A stretch of 64,000 nucleotides of DNA from Deltaproteobacteria bacterium (GTDB lineage Bacteria; Bdellovibrionota; Bdellovibrionia; Bdellovibrionales; JAMPXM01). Both the position numbers and the translations under genes were made by a program. Below are positions 34,428 through 43,399 of this stretch, one piece after another (the first letter of the stretch is position 1; the number at the start of each line of letters is the position of its first letter). Location of the stretch: positions 124,001 to 188,000 of the forward strand of contig JAFLCB010000009.1 in NCBI GenBank assembly GCA_017302795.1, given 5' to 3'. The notes under the pieces are model-generated. The model had not been told where the DNA came from, ran no database searches, and was given only the letters and a program-made list of their open reading frames with translations.

Positions 34428-35767
34428 CAAGTTTGGTGAACCTTAAGCCAATTTAAGACCGCTTCCGTTGCGCCACCTTTGGCTCGAACTTGGTTTTGAA
34501 TTGTCTCCCGAAGGCTCGCTCGTTCAATAGCCGACATGCGCCCAAACTGTTGGACAGCCGACAAGAGCGCAGATCCAAGCCCGGCCGTGTCGGTGGCAGC
34601 GATCACGGATGTCCCAAGACTATGGCAAGCTTCGGTTTGAAATTCTACGGCTTCGCGATTGTTTGAGTGAAAGGGACCTACAAAGGTAAGACATCCGGCC
34701 GCTAACGGCTCCATGACGGAATGGACAGTTTTCTTAAATGAACCACCGACAAATGCAAATTGGCCGAGCATATAAAGCTCCGCCAAAATGCCGATTTGAT
34801 CAACTATGAGAATCTCGAACTCGCTATCAGATTCTAACTCGCTAAGGATCGCTGTTTTGAGTCCAAAAGACTGGGCCTGCTTCTTTATGGAGTTCGAGAA
34901 GCGGTCTGAGATTTCATGGGGTACCATATGGCACGAGAATCGTTCCCCAGTTTTTAATGCATTTTTAGTTTCAACAATTGCCGGTAGCAAGGCTTGAACG
35001 TCTTCTTCCCAAACACTGCCGGCTGTCAGCAAATAGCCTTCGGTGTCTCGTGCATGCTTATCTGCTCGAAGTTTTTCGGGAAGTGGTTTGGGGTGTTTCA
35101 GGCGTTCTAGCACTTGATCGTATCGCGTGTCGCCGCGCGCGACGCCACGTTTATAACCTAGGCTCAATAGTAAGGCTAAATCCTCGTCGTTCACACATTG
35201 GATCTCATCAATTAATTTGTAGGTCGCTTTTGTAAGTGAACGCCCCACCCATCCAATACGTTTCGAGCCAGAGTGAAAAGTGGCAGAAAATAGTAGAACA
35301 GGGACCTTCTCATGTGAACATTCGCGAACCATGTTGGGCCAGGTGTCAGTTCGTGAAATCAGTAAGGCTGAGGGCCGAATTTTGTGAATCATTTCTCTTA
35401 GTTGCGACTTGTCTTCAAGGGGTAGCGCACACGAGGCCGTTACCCCAGGAAATGACTCAATATTGCTTTTATAGGTCGGGGAAAAGTAGGTCACAAAAAT
35501 GGTTCGGCCAAGCCGATGCAGTTCTCTTACAACAGGTTTTGCATATTCAAATTCACCACTCGCAGCGTGAATCCAGATAGGTTTCTGTCCCAGAAACTTT
35601 TCAATCTGAATACTTTCAAAGGCTGGCCGTCCATTGACGGTGCGTATTTCCAGCGTCTTAACTAGTTTGCTTGCTGAATCGATTCGCATTGCCCGTAAAA
35701 GAGCGACCGCTGCGCGAAATAGTCCCAGCGCTAAGGGTTGAAGTAGATCGTAAAAAAAGAGGGTCAT
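34427..35767 (-). CDS. waaA: 3-deoxy-D-manno-octulosonic acid (Kdo) transferase
   Basis: Seen: 446 aa. An N-terminal hydrophobic anchor (about 4-25) is followed by the WaaA pattern WIHAASGEFEYAKPVV (the Glu is the catalytic base in the family), PLEDKSQLREMIHKIRP, RTDTWPNM, GDTRYDQV and, in the C-terminal Rossmann domain, GGSFKKTVHSVMEPLAAGC. WaaA adds Kdo to lipid IVA at the cytoplasmic face of the inner membrane. Several usually invariant positions are altered: SRTDTWPN instead of the common ET(E/D)xWPN, and GGSFKKTVHS instead of GGSxxxxGGHN, so it is a divergent member. Overlaps the GT9 gene upstream by 4 bp. Confidence 0.87.
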   Translation of the reverse strand: MTLFFYDLLQPLALGLFRAAVALLRAMRIDSASKLVKTLEIRTVNGRPAFESIQIEKFLGQKPIWIHAASGEFEYAKPVVRELHRLGRTIFVTYFSPTYKSNIESFPGVTASCALPLEDKSQLREMIHKIRPSALLISRTDTWPNMVRECSHEKVPVLLFSATFHSGSKRIGWVGRSLTKATYKLIDEIQCVNDEDLALLLSLGYKRGVARGDTRYDQVLERLKHPKPLPEKLRADKHARDTEGYLLTAGSVWEEDVQALLPAIVETKNALKTGERFSCHMVPHEISDRFSNSIKKQAQSFGLKTAILSELESDSEFEILIVDQIGILAELYMLGQFAFVGGSFKKTVHSVMEPLAAGCLTFVGPFHSNNREAVEFQTEACHSLGTSVIAATDTAGLGSALLSAVQQFGRMSAIERASLRETIQNQVRAKGGATEAVLNWLKVHQT

Positions 35768-36858
35768 TCCCGTCGCTCGCTTTCGCGGGTTGCGAAACTG
35801 GCCAATGCGTCAGTCAAAAGCTCGACAACCTGTTCGGTAGAGACAAGTTTCAAACATTTTAGATTTTCCGAATTTGTACAACGATCGCGTCCATCCTTCG
35901 AACATGGCTTGCACGGAAGTTCGACTTCTGCCACACGTGAATAAAGACTTGCGGGATAGCCAAATGCCGTCGGGCCAATAATAGCTACAGAGGGCAAGGT
36001 GAGGCGATCCGCAACATGAAGAAGACCAGTATCATTTGCAACCAGGGCATTGACCTGGCTCAATAGTTTGGCTGATTGCGCGAGTGAAGATTTGCCGACG
36101 GAATCGTAAACCGTGTCGGGACCAAGTTCCGCACCGATCTGGTGTAGGAATGTATCTTCCGGCCCGCCCAATAAAAGAAAGCGCGAAGAAGGATTGAGCA
36201 CTAACCATGCCCTCGCAAGTTTCAACCAGCGATCAATCGGCCACCGTTTATTTGGCCATGCAGCCGAAGGAGCGAAGGCCACGATAAGCCCCTCTCGGGT
36301 GCCTTTCCAGACATTGAATTCATTGAGAACTTCGTCTTCGAAATTCTTGGCCTGTATGCTTGCCGTCCAGGTTGCTGATTCGAATTTGAAGGCGAGTTCC
36401 GGGTACCATGAACGAAGTGGGCGCAGAAAGCTTTCTGCTCCACGAAAGGGTTTAGGTAAAACAGGAAGTCGAAATTTGAAAAACAAAAACCTCCGCCATC
36501 GGTCTTTGGAGCGTGTAATCATTGACGCATTTTTTCCCGCCGAAAAATAGTGGAGGGTCCAATAAAGCCGAATGACGATTCTGACTAGCAGACTGCGAAG
36601 GTTGTTGTGCGCATCGAACACGCGAGAATAATTTGGGGCAAGCTTCCAGCTTAATCTAATGAGGTTAAAAGCCGAATTTTTTCGGTCGAAGGCAATTACT
36701 TGATGAACGAGACTTTGGTTCTCTAGCAATTCAGCAAAATCGCGACGGACCAACCAGTCGATCTTGGCTGCAGAGTCAATTTGCTTGATGTGTGCTGCCG
36801 CCTCCAAAGTTTGGAAGATATCCCCAAAGCTCGAAAAGCGGATAATCAAAATTCGCAT
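35764..36858 (-). CDS. Glycosyltransferase family 9 (ADP-heptose:LPS heptosyltransferase-like)
   Basis: Seen: 364 aa. N-terminus RILIIRFSSFGDIFQTLEAA is the GT9 start motif (usually RxSSLGDV). Later blocks: FAPSAAWPNKRWP (sugar-nucleotide site), FLLLGGPED, LVANDTGLLHVADRL and AIIGPTAFGYP. The C-terminal CKPCSKDGRDRCTNSENLKC holds five cysteines, a feature of some heptosyltransferases. It would add heptose to the LPS inner core after WaaA. ATGA overlap with waaA implies coupled translation. Confidence 0.87.
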   Translation of the reverse strand: MRILIIRFSSFGDIFQTLEAAAHIKQIDSAAKIDWLVRRDFAELLENQSLVHQVIAFDRKNSAFNLIRLSWKLAPNYSRVFDAHNNLRSLLVRIVIRLYWTLHYFSAGKNASMITRSKDRWRRFLFFKFRLPVLPKPFRGAESFLRPLRSWYPELAFKFESATWTASIQAKNFEDEVLNEFNVWKGTREGLIVAFAPSAAWPNKRWPIDRWLKLARAWLVLNPSSRFLLLGGPEDTFLHQIGAELGPDTVYDSVGKSSLAQSAKLLSQVNALVANDTGLLHVADRLTLPSVAIIGPTAFGYPASLYSRVAEVELPCKPCSKDGRDRCTNSENLKCLKLVSTEQVVELLTDALASFATRESERRE

Positions 36859-36896
36859 ACTTTACGACATTAGCGAAGTTTAAGCAGCGAAGTCGA

Positions 36897-37493
36897 TCAA
36901 AATGGCATGAAATAAAGATGGATACTGATCTGTGATTCCGTGTAAGTGAGTCCTTCGAAATTTCCAGTACCAAGCTTGCCCTCGATCATAGTACGAACTC
37001 GATCTTCTGCTGGAAATGTCAACTGACCGATGGCGTGGTAGGCAAGTCCCTTAAACGAAGTTCTGCTCCCAGTACCGGCGCTAGATACGTTGTCGACGTC
37101 TATTTGATTTTGGCTCGCGGCAAACCCAAGACCAATCATGCCGTAATAGATACCTGCTTTAGCAATAAGTGCCGTGTTCGTTGCTTTCTCTAAATAGGTC
37201 GTACTCTGCAGCGTATTGAGTAACTCATGCCTCGCGTACTCAGCCTCGAAGAAGAGTCCAAGATTGGCATTGAGGTCGAACTCTATTCCTGCGATACCAG
37301 AGGCGCCCCAGCCAGTGAAATTGGATTCAGTCGAATTGAATTTATACGAGTTGATTTCTCGTAAAAATCCTCCACCAAAATAAATGTTTCCTTTGCCGCC
37401 CGATCTTGCATCAGCGTTTTCTACGTTGCCCAGCCACAAGATTAACGCAATCACCGCGAACGAAATTTTGTTTTTCCAGGTCCTTGGTGTCAT
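36897..37493 (-). CDS. Small outer-membrane beta-barrel protein
   Basis: Seen: 198 aa. Signal peptide (FAVIALILWLGNVENADA). The mature part has about eight amphipathic strands (GNIYFGGGFLREINSYKF, GASGIAGIEFDLNANLGLFF, ALIAKAGIYYGMIGLGFAAS) and ends in IHLYFMPF with terminal Phe. Size fits an eight-stranded OmpA/OmpW-like barrel. Overlaps the upstream lipoprotein gene by 4 bp, so they are probably partners. Confidence 0.72.
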   Translation of the reverse strand: MTPRTWKNKISFAVIALILWLGNVENADARSGGKGNIYFGGGFLREINSYKFNSTESNFTGWGASGIAGIEFDLNANLGLFFEAEYARHELLNTLQSTTYLEKATNTALIAKAGIYYGMIGLGFAASQNQIDVDNVSSAGTGSRTSFKGLAYHAIGQLTFPAEDRVRTMIEGKLGTGNFEGLTYTESQISIHLYFMPF

Positions 37494-38596
37494 GGCGCGA
37501 TCTCGAGACCCGCGATACAGCGCGTATAGATCCCAGTATTTATAAAGGGAGTGGTACCGATTTTCGTCAGGACTCCGGCTGAAAGAGAAAACTTTTCGAT
37601 GTTGTTATATGTGGCGGCGCCATTTGCAATGTAGACGAAGCCAGTTTCTTGGTCGATAATCATCTTGCTTGCACCATAGACGATCCCGAAGTCCGTCCAC
37701 GCAGCGATCGGATTAGAAATCACACCGGTCGCAAGATCAATGTCATAGCTATAAACGAAATTGCTTGCCGAGGTAGTAGACGCATAGGCGACCAAAAGTT
37801 TTCCCGACAGTAGGTGATAGGCCACTGAAGTAGGAAGCGCGGTTGTCGCTGGTGCGGCCTGGGCTGCCAGGCAGTTTCCAACAGCTGCGTATCCGGAAGC
37901 TGAAATCACACCTACTTTATTGTTTGGAGTAGCGGCAGCGTGCGCATAAACGATTTTGCCGTCGGGGAGAGTGATGGTTGATGACATAACGGTCGTCGAT
38001 GTGGCGCAGGCTCCCGCAGGTGCGTTGACGAAGGGGTTAGCGCCCTGGGTAACGCGCGCGCGACTGGGTGCAAATTTCTCGACCGCCGTGGCTTTCGCAA
38101 CGAGAATCGATGAGTCATTCAAAACTGCGAGATCTCGAAATGCAGCATTTAAGGCCGTCGCATTGGTCAAATAAGTTGTAAGACCAGTTCCATCACGAGC
38201 CACAATGTCTATTCGACGGCCGCCCGCATTTTCTATTCCGATCAAAAACGTGTCGTTGGCGAACTTTTTGATGGCTGAGGGCATGTCTCCGAGGCCAAAT
38301 GTGTTGTAATCAATGACGAGGTCAGCAATTACACCCGTCGTGAGATCATATTTCGCGACCGTTGCTGATCCGGTCGAGGCCGCGACTCCCCCCGAATAAC
38401 ATGCACCGCTTGCGACGTAGAGGAACTTTTTGTTGAGGACCGCCGAGTTAAACTCTTCACCAGAAAGAGTTTCCGAGCATGCCGTAGTAAATAAAGCTAA
38501 GAACAAATTCGCGGTGATGGTTGACAGTACGGTGCAGAATCCTCGGACCTTCCGCTGGATTCCACCTCGCATTGTTATGGCTTTTCGCCTCGACAT
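37490..38596 (-). CDS. Lipoprotein with beta-propeller-like repeats
   Basis: Seen: 368 aa; signal peptide with lipobox TTAC (FLALFTTACSETL). AGGAAGG lies upstream of the ATG at 38596. The mature part contains repeated strand units typical of YVTN/NHL-like propellers, e.g. FLYVASGACYSGG, TFLIGIENAGGRRIDIVARDG, KLLVAYASTTSAS and GFVYIANGAATYNNIEKFSL. Inference: a surface- or periplasm-facing binding protein. Coupled to the small barrel gene downstream. No catalytic residues seen. Confidence 0.68.
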   Translation of the reverse strand: MSRRKAITMRGGIQRKVRGFCTVLSTITANLFLALFTTACSETLSGEEFNSAVLNKKFLYVASGACYSGGVAASTGSATVAKYDLTTGVIADLVIDYNTFGLGDMPSAIKKFANDTFLIGIENAGGRRIDIVARDGTGLTTYLTNATALNAAFRDLAVLNDSSILVAKATAVEKFAPSRARVTQGANPFVNAPAGACATSTTVMSSTITLPDGKIVYAHAAATPNNKVGVISASGYAAVGNCLAAQAAPATTALPTSVAYHLLSGKLLVAYASTTSASNFVYSYDIDLATGVISNPIAAWTDFGIVYGASKMIIDQETGFVYIANGAATYNNIEKFSLSAGVLTKIGTTPFINTGIYTRCIAGLEIAP

Positions 38597-38781
38597 CCTT
38601 GCCGATCCTTCCTGATTTGTCTCATTTCTTATCGGCGTTCTTGGTTGATTCTTAAAATTTGCCCAACAATCGATGTAGCAATCAGGACCAAGAGCTAGCG
38701 ACTGGATGTTTGACCCTCGACCATCGCAGAGGTTTACTAGACTGGACGAATAACTTACCCCATCAGGAATCGAGGTCGACC

Positions 38782-39234
38782 TTGAAATCGAAAATTGAGT
38801 GGAATGGAAAAATGAAGTTTACGGGCGGGCCGGAGGGTTTTTCGGTGCCACTCGACTCGACTCCTCCCTTGGGTGAAGACACCGGAATGAGTCCAAAGCA
38901 AATGATGTTGGTTTCTATTTGTGGCTGCACCGGTATGGATGTGGTGGCATTATTGAAAAAGTACAAACAGCCACTTGTTTCGATGTCGATAGAAGCAGAG
39001 GCAGATACGACTGACGAACATCCGAGAATCTTCAAAGAAGTACACGTTCGCTACGTCGCGAGCGGGGAACTCGAAGTTGAGCGGTTGAAAACCGCCGTCG
39101 ATCTTTCTATGAATCAGTACTGCGGAATTTCTGCAATGGTAGCAAAGGCTTGTCCGATTCGGTATTCAGTGGTGCTGAACGGAAAGACTATTCATACTGG
39201 CCAAGCGTTTCCGAGCTTTTCTTCAGCTATCTAG
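38782..39234 (+). CDS. OsmC/Ohr family protein
   Basis: Seen: 150 aa from a TTG at 38782 that has GAGG 6 nt upstream; the frame is open to 38659 but the extra 41 residues do not look conserved. OsmC fold signs: KMKFTGGPEGFSVPLD at the start, then SPKQMMLVSICGCTGMDVV with the first redox Cys and NQYCGISAMVAKACPIRY with the second. Known: OsmC and Ohr proteins reduce organic hydroperoxides with a Cys pair; the YhfA subgroup is of unknown role. An additional Cys next to the first (CGC) and a Cys in ACP fit the YhfA/OsmC side. Stands alone, divergent from the lipoprotein at 38596. Confidence 0.85.
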   Translation: MKSKIEWNGKMKFTGGPEGFSVPLDSTPPLGEDTGMSPKQMMLVSICGCTGMDVVALLKKYKQPLVSMSIEAEADTTDEHPRIFKEVHVRYVASGELEVERLKTAVDLSMNQYCGISAMVAKACPIRYSVVLNGKTIHTGQAFPSFSSAI

Positions 39235-39285
39235 CTGGGGGCTTAGGTCATACTAATCCTGTTTCCAAAAAATAGGATTTCATGG

Positions 39286-39570
39286 ATGGAGTTGTCGCAA
39301 ATTATAGTTAAGCCGGTGACCGCGGTCGGTCTCATCGACACCATTTTTTCGCCTTTTGTTGGTAGTTTGTCGAGAAGGCTCGCAATATGAGCAATCACTT
39401 TTGGATCAGAAGTTTCTTTCGTTTCGCTTTATGTTCTATTCGCAGGCATAGCTGGTGGAATTGTAGATTACATGGTCGAGGGGCGGCTTTACTCTGCATT
39501 CAAGGCTGTGTTTATATTTGGTGTAGGCACATATGTGCTTGTCAGAAGCTTCAAGAGAAAGGGCGAATAA
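39286..39570 (+). pseudogene. Small two-TM membrane protein gene interrupted by an in-frame TGA
   Basis: Seen: an ATG at 39286 with AGGA 8 nt upstream opens a frame of 34 codons that meets TGA at 39388-39390. The same frame continues for 59 sense codons to TAA at 39568-39570. The second part has no usable start of its own near the break and reads like a membrane protein (SFVSLYVLFAGIAGGIVDYM, then AFKAVFIFGVGTYVLVRSFK). The first part also has an amphipathic/hydrophobic helix (PVTAVGLIDTIFSPFVG). Inference: a recently broken gene of about 94 codons; read-through is possible but less likely. Family not recognised. Confidence 0.55.
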
Positions 39571-39732
39571 ACCCCTTGTTACGAAGCTGAGTTGCTCTCG
39601 ACATCGCGAGCGTGTTGCGGCCGGAAATTTTCGGTTTGATTTTTCGCTTCAAAAGCCGCGCTCACGTAACCGACCCCGTTTAAATCGCAGATGTTCCAAT
39701 CATTGCCAAGCGCGCCCGTGGTCCCGCGTTAG

Positions 39733-40920
39733 GTGACGTCTAGGTCGGTTAGGCGACTATCTAAAATTGCATCATTCTACCGATACACAGCAGTGGGTAT
39801 TTCAAACGTCACGCTGACTATTCTAGCGATTTCGATCGGCCTAAGCCGAGCATCAGCCGAGATGGACAGTGCAAGGTCGTTCTCGAAGGCGGTTGAAATA
39901 GGGATCTTCAAACTTGATTCGCATACCGTAGCGACATCGTGTTCGACATCTCTTGGAAATCTGAGTCTTCAGCACAATGTCTGCTCAAAGCTGGCAACAC
40001 TCGTGCAGGCGAGTGACCAAACGATGCCCGCTCGAACTGGGGTCGGTCACTTCTGCAGCGCGTTTTGGCAAAACTCTGGATTCTATAAGACCAGAAACTC
40101 TTGCCCACTTCAAAGCGAATCATACGGCGATGCTAACCTTGCACGCTCGAAAGTCATGGTTATGAGCAAAGCCGAGATCGCAAAATTCGTTGGTCGCAGA
40201 AAGAGCCAAATCGCGGAGCTTTGTTGCAAATCCGAAAACTGCCGCAAATTTATCGGCGCCGTCGATGCGACATATTCAGAAGATTCCGCTGAAACCACGG
40301 AGTACTATGCGACCTACCTATCAGATCGAAATGGGGAAGCGTTGAGGCCGGAATCAGGGGTCAAAGCTGGATATATGAAATTGGTGGTTGAAAAAAGAAA
40401 AGACGGTCGCCTGAAAGGACTTTTCCAATTTGATTCCTCAAGTATCGACCATGAACTCATTCATGCGTGCCATGATTTTAAGGCGCAGGAAAAGGCTATT
40501 GCGGATCCGATATTTTTAAAAAAGCGATTTGAAGTCACCCAACGAAAAACACGCTGCGATATTGCCAGCCTAGATTCGTGGGTCGCATACTATACGGCGT
40601 TCGCCGATCCTGTGATTTCAAATCCAGAACTATTAGGATGCTTTGCCAATCTAGTCAGGCAAGCGGCAAAACAAAGTTCACCCTTTCCAACATGTTTAGC
40701 GACCTGCGCCCGGGAACAACTCGAAGAGGCGATCAATCTCTACCAGGAAATCAGATGGGCGGTCCTCTCGCCCGAGAAGATGACAAACTCCTTTATGCCC
40801 GAATACTGCGAATCCCTTCGTGACAAAAATCATCCGGCAGGCGCTGATGTTTTAGACTGCGTAATTCGACACGATCCGGTCGTTCAGGCTAATATCGACC
40901 TTCAATTTCATTGTCGATGA
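39733..40920 (+). CDS. Secreted Cys-rich protein with HExxH motif (putative zinc metalloprotease)
   Basis: Seen: 395 aa from a GTG at 39733. Arg-rich start and hydrophobic core (about 22-37) ending near SRASAE make a signal peptide. The mature part has about 17 cysteines. A zinc-protease-like motif DHELIHACHD is at 239-248 (His240, Glu241, His244, with His247/Asp248 as further ligand candidates). Known: HExxH is the catalytic motif of zincin proteases. Inference: an exported protease, perhaps acting on the outside or on prey; disulfides would stabilise it. I find no named family. First gene of the accessory region on the plus strand. Confidence 0.62.
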   Translation: MTSRSVRRLSKIASFYRYTAVGISNVTLTILAISIGLSRASAEMDSARSFSKAVEIGIFKLDSHTVATSCSTSLGNLSLQHNVCSKLATLVQASDQTMPARTGVGHFCSAFWQNSGFYKTRNSCPLQSESYGDANLARSKVMVMSKAEIAKFVGRRKSQIAELCCKSENCRKFIGAVDATYSEDSAETTEYYATYLSDRNGEALRPESGVKAGYMKLVVEKRKDGRLKGLFQFDSSSIDHELIHACHDFKAQEKAIADPIFLKKRFEVTQRKTRCDIASLDSWVAYYTAFADPVISNPELLGCFANLVRQAAKQSSPFPTCLATCAREQLEEAINLYQEIRWAVLSPEKMTNSFMPEYCESLRDKNHPAGADVLDCVIRHDPVVQANIDLQFHCR

Positions 40921-41073
40921 TCTTTCTTCGACATGATAATTGGACAAAATCCAAAGCACGGTAGCGACTATACGGTTCATCGGCGATCTTTCGAATTGAA
41001 GTTTTTGTCGAATCCATCTGTTTTCGCGATGGTTTAACTTCTTCGGAGGGCGCTAACGTGTCTTGATGACAAG

Positions 41074-41838
41074 TTATAGAAGCGCACCTTCGTCGATCCA
41101 CGCTGAAATTTCACGATCTAAGTCGTCGCATTTGCGAATCCACGATTCGTTTATACAAGAGCGCGCTTCGGCCGTCAGAAGAGCTATCAGCGCATCAGCC
41201 TCAAGCGCAGGCCCACGACCTCGCTCTTGAATCGACTGTCCGATGTACTCGACCTTCCAAAGGAGTTTCGTAAGTGACAGTGCGGAGTTGAAGCTATAAG
41301 GATTTTTTTCGAACTCGAAAATCGTTTGCAGCACTGCTCGGCCAGGCGGGCCGAGACCTGCCTGGTGTAATCTTATCGCCAATTGGAAGGCGGGATCAAA
41401 GGTAGGTTGGTTTGCGATATCGAAGAGACCGTTCGAATATCCCTTGATCCGACTGAGCGCCGTTCCTAATCCGACGCAATCAAGGTCACACATTCTCAAT
41501 GGTGCCAAATCAGCCGACATCAAGCTGTTAACTCCTGCTAGTGAGAGCGATCCTAGCTCCGTCGCTTTAGTACGTTTGTCTTGAGATGTTACTTTGGGGT
41601 GAACGACATGAAGAATTTCACTTGCACGCATTCCTGTGAATCGCATTTTTACTTGTTCGCTTTGGACGACCTCTCTATCGGCACGCCTTTCTTTAACAGT
41701 TCTCAAGGAATTAATGGCGAACCAAACTTTGAAACCGGTCGTGACCAAAAATATCGCCGCAATAAAGATGAACACCGCTGCAAGCGAAACTGAAAATTTA
41801 ATCAGTCGTGAATTTCGTCGACTGTTCATTGCCATCAT
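41074..41838 (-). CDS. Membrane-anchored protein of unknown function
   Basis: Seen: 254 aa. One TM segment near the N-terminus (FSVSLAAVFIFIAAIFLVTTG, about 15-36) preceded by Arg/Lys, so the bulk faces the periplasm. The rest is helical; PLRMCDLDCVGLGTAL and EARSCINESWIRKCDDLD hold two cysteine pairs. In the reading direction it precedes nothing for 150 bp. The upstream neighbour on the same strand is the broken helical-repeat gene at 42-43.3 kb, and a periplasmic complex with it is possible. No family recognised. Confidence 0.6.
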   Translation of the reverse strand: MMAMNSRRNSRLIKFSVSLAAVFIFIAAIFLVTTGFKVWFAINSLRTVKERRADREVVQSEQVKMRFTGMRASEILHVVHPKVTSQDKRTKATELGSLSLAGVNSLMSADLAPLRMCDLDCVGLGTALSRIKGYSNGLFDIANQPTFDPAFQLAIRLHQAGLGPPGRAVLQTIFEFEKNPYSFNSALSLTKLLWKVEYIGQSIQERGRGPALEADALIALLTAEARSCINESWIRKCDDLDREISAWIDEGALL

Positions 41839-42023
41839 TTAACATTCAGTCGCCGGTCCCTGAGGGTCAAGAACCAAATCGATCTGGGGGACACGGGAAT
41901 GTACCGAGGGCAAAGGCTGGACCGCCGACCCCTGTCGATCTACCGGTGGTCATGAAGCGGCGCCTTTCGAATCAATGGGTTGAGCGAGCATTGATTTACA
42001 GGCTCTATTGGCGCTTCAAAAGG

Positions 42024-42938
42024 CTAACGAAAGCGGGCAAACCAGTCGGCACATTTGGCACGAAGCGAGTTTAATGGTGGCGGTTCTGCAATTGTTTCTA
42101 TCGGTACGGCTGCGACCTTCGGAATTTGCATGACCGGTATTTCAAGCGGTGGCGGGCGCTGCGCTTTGAGGCTAGCGACGCGAGCTGAAATTTGAACCGC
42201 ATCTCCAGTGGCGGCTTTCATTGAGCGCGCTTCATTGAGAACGCGGTCCAGTCTCCTCGAAAACTCTACGTCATCAAGCAGTGCTGGCGACTCCTCAACT
42301 GCTCGCGCCAAGAGATTGACCATGATTCTAGCCGCTTCGCCATTGTAGGGTTTGTAGCGAGAGGCCAAACTTTCTGAGGCGGCAAGTAGGCGCGCGACGC
42401 AGGCTTTAGAATGGCAGTCATAGAGATCCCAACGAAGTGGCTTTTCTGAATCGAGTCCGTAGAAGTATAGCGAGGAGTCTTCGGCTAACCCTTCGGGCAA
42501 CAGTTTTTGCTTCACCAGTTTTCGAAAAAAAATTTCTGAGACTTCATCGGGAACTTGGTGTTTTTGTGCGAGCAAAGAAATCGCATGCAAAGCCGGGCCG
42601 GGGTCCTTTGCTGACGCCGCTTCGTCAATAAGGGCTTTCCAGATTCCGTCTGGGAGAGAATTGGACTTAATAAGTAAGCGCAGCTGTCGGTTTGGATAAG
42701 GACCAAACGAAGGAATTTGGTTGGCATCATTGCGAAATGTTCTTTTAACTGAATCCACGAGCAACGTATCCATCGTTGCAGTTCGCATAGGCCTGTAATC
42801 CTCAAGCAAATCAAGGCCACGATTGAAGAGATCGCTGTTATGATCGGCAGAAAGAAAGGATTCAAGGGCACTCACTAGCCCTGGAGAAGGAATCGCCTCT
42901 CTTCGACTGATAAGAAGATCGACTGCGGCAACGCGCAT
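42024..42938 (-). CDS. Helical-repeat protein, downstream part of a frameshifted gene
   Basis: Seen: 304 aa from the first ATG, but the frame stays open further upstream to the A8 run at 43085-43092 and reads GQNLSRLVDTIKRQANWPPA and LGSGLISADEVAATQNMRV before that ATG. The part upstream of the A8 (43049-43312) continues the same protein in another frame. Repeated helical units share a W-(P)-x-x-(L/F) core: WPPDLWKKL, WPPAFREKV, LPDGIWKAL. The C-terminal quarter is Pro-rich (PPPLEIPVMQIPKVAAVPIE). Inference: a HEAT/TPR-like scaffold. No function is known to me; it may be inactive unless the shift is corrected. Confidence 0.55.
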   Translation of the reverse strand: MRVAAVDLLISRREAIPSPGLVSALESFLSADHNSDLFNRGLDLLEDYRPMRTATMDTLLVDSVKRTFRNDANQIPSFGPYPNRQLRLLIKSNSLPDGIWKALIDEAASAKDPGPALHAISLLAQKHQVPDEVSEIFFRKLVKQKLLPEGLAEDSSLYFYGLDSEKPLRWDLYDCHSKACVARLLAASESLASRYKPYNGEAARIMVNLLARAVEESPALLDDVEFSRRLDRVLNEARSMKAATGDAVQISARVASLKAQRPPPLEIPVMQIPKVAAVPIETIAEPPPLNSLRAKCADWFARFR

Positions 42939-43048
42939 GTTTTGAGTCGCAGCAACCTCGTCCGCACTGATTAGACCAGAGCCAAGTTGACGTGCGACTT
43001 TTTCGCGAAATGCCGGTGGCCAATTGGCCTGTCGCTTGATCGTATCAA

Positions 43049-43312
43049 CTAGCCTACTGAGGTTTTGCCCGGCGCGAAGGCTAGTTTTTTTTCTTCAAGT
43101 TTCTTCCAAAGGTCTGGCGGCCAATCGCCATTTTTGCCGATAGCAAAGAGCTTGTTAGCGAGGGCATCGCTGACCGCAGAATTCGTGCCATTTTGATCGA
43201 TAAGGCCGATCACAAATTGAAGGTCGTTTTCGCTAAGAGCGCTCGTCGGGATCTTGTCGAGTTGCTTGATTGCCAGGAGTGTCTGTTGCGAAGGTGCAGC
43301 TTCGCTGCTCAA
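43049..43312 (-). CDS. Helical-repeat protein, upstream part of the frameshifted gene
   Basis: Seen: 87 codons from a TTG at 43312 to a stop at 43049, ending in WKKLEEKKLAFAPGKTSVG. The frame is open upstream to about 43400 with no start other than this TTG and reads LLLGIQPVSKALESEYF there, like the end of a signal peptide, so the true 5' end is probably lost in the debris at 43.4-43.76 kb. After GAA GAA the DNA has eight A (T8 at 43085-43092 on the plus strand). A shift to -1 at this run enters the long downstream frame. Confidence 0.5.
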   Translation of the reverse strand: MSSEAAPSQQTLLAIKQLDKIPTSALSENDLQFVIGLIDQNGTNSAVSDALANKLFAIGKNGDWPPDLWKKLEEKKLAFAPGKTSVG

Positions 43313-43399
43313 CGCTTGCTTAAAAGAAGTTAAAAATTCTTTCTCCGTTTGATTTTTCGCGCGAAAATATTCTGATTCAAGCGCCTTCGAGACAGGCTG

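Noticed and set aside
39388-39390. Selenocysteine codon
   Set aside because: No conserved redox context, no SECIS-like hairpin directly after the TGA, and no selenoprotein machinery in view. A broken gene is simpler.
41808-42074. Plus-strand frame of 88 codons as a gene
   Set aside because: It overlaps the ends of two minus-strand genes, has no ribosome-binding site and shows no domain.
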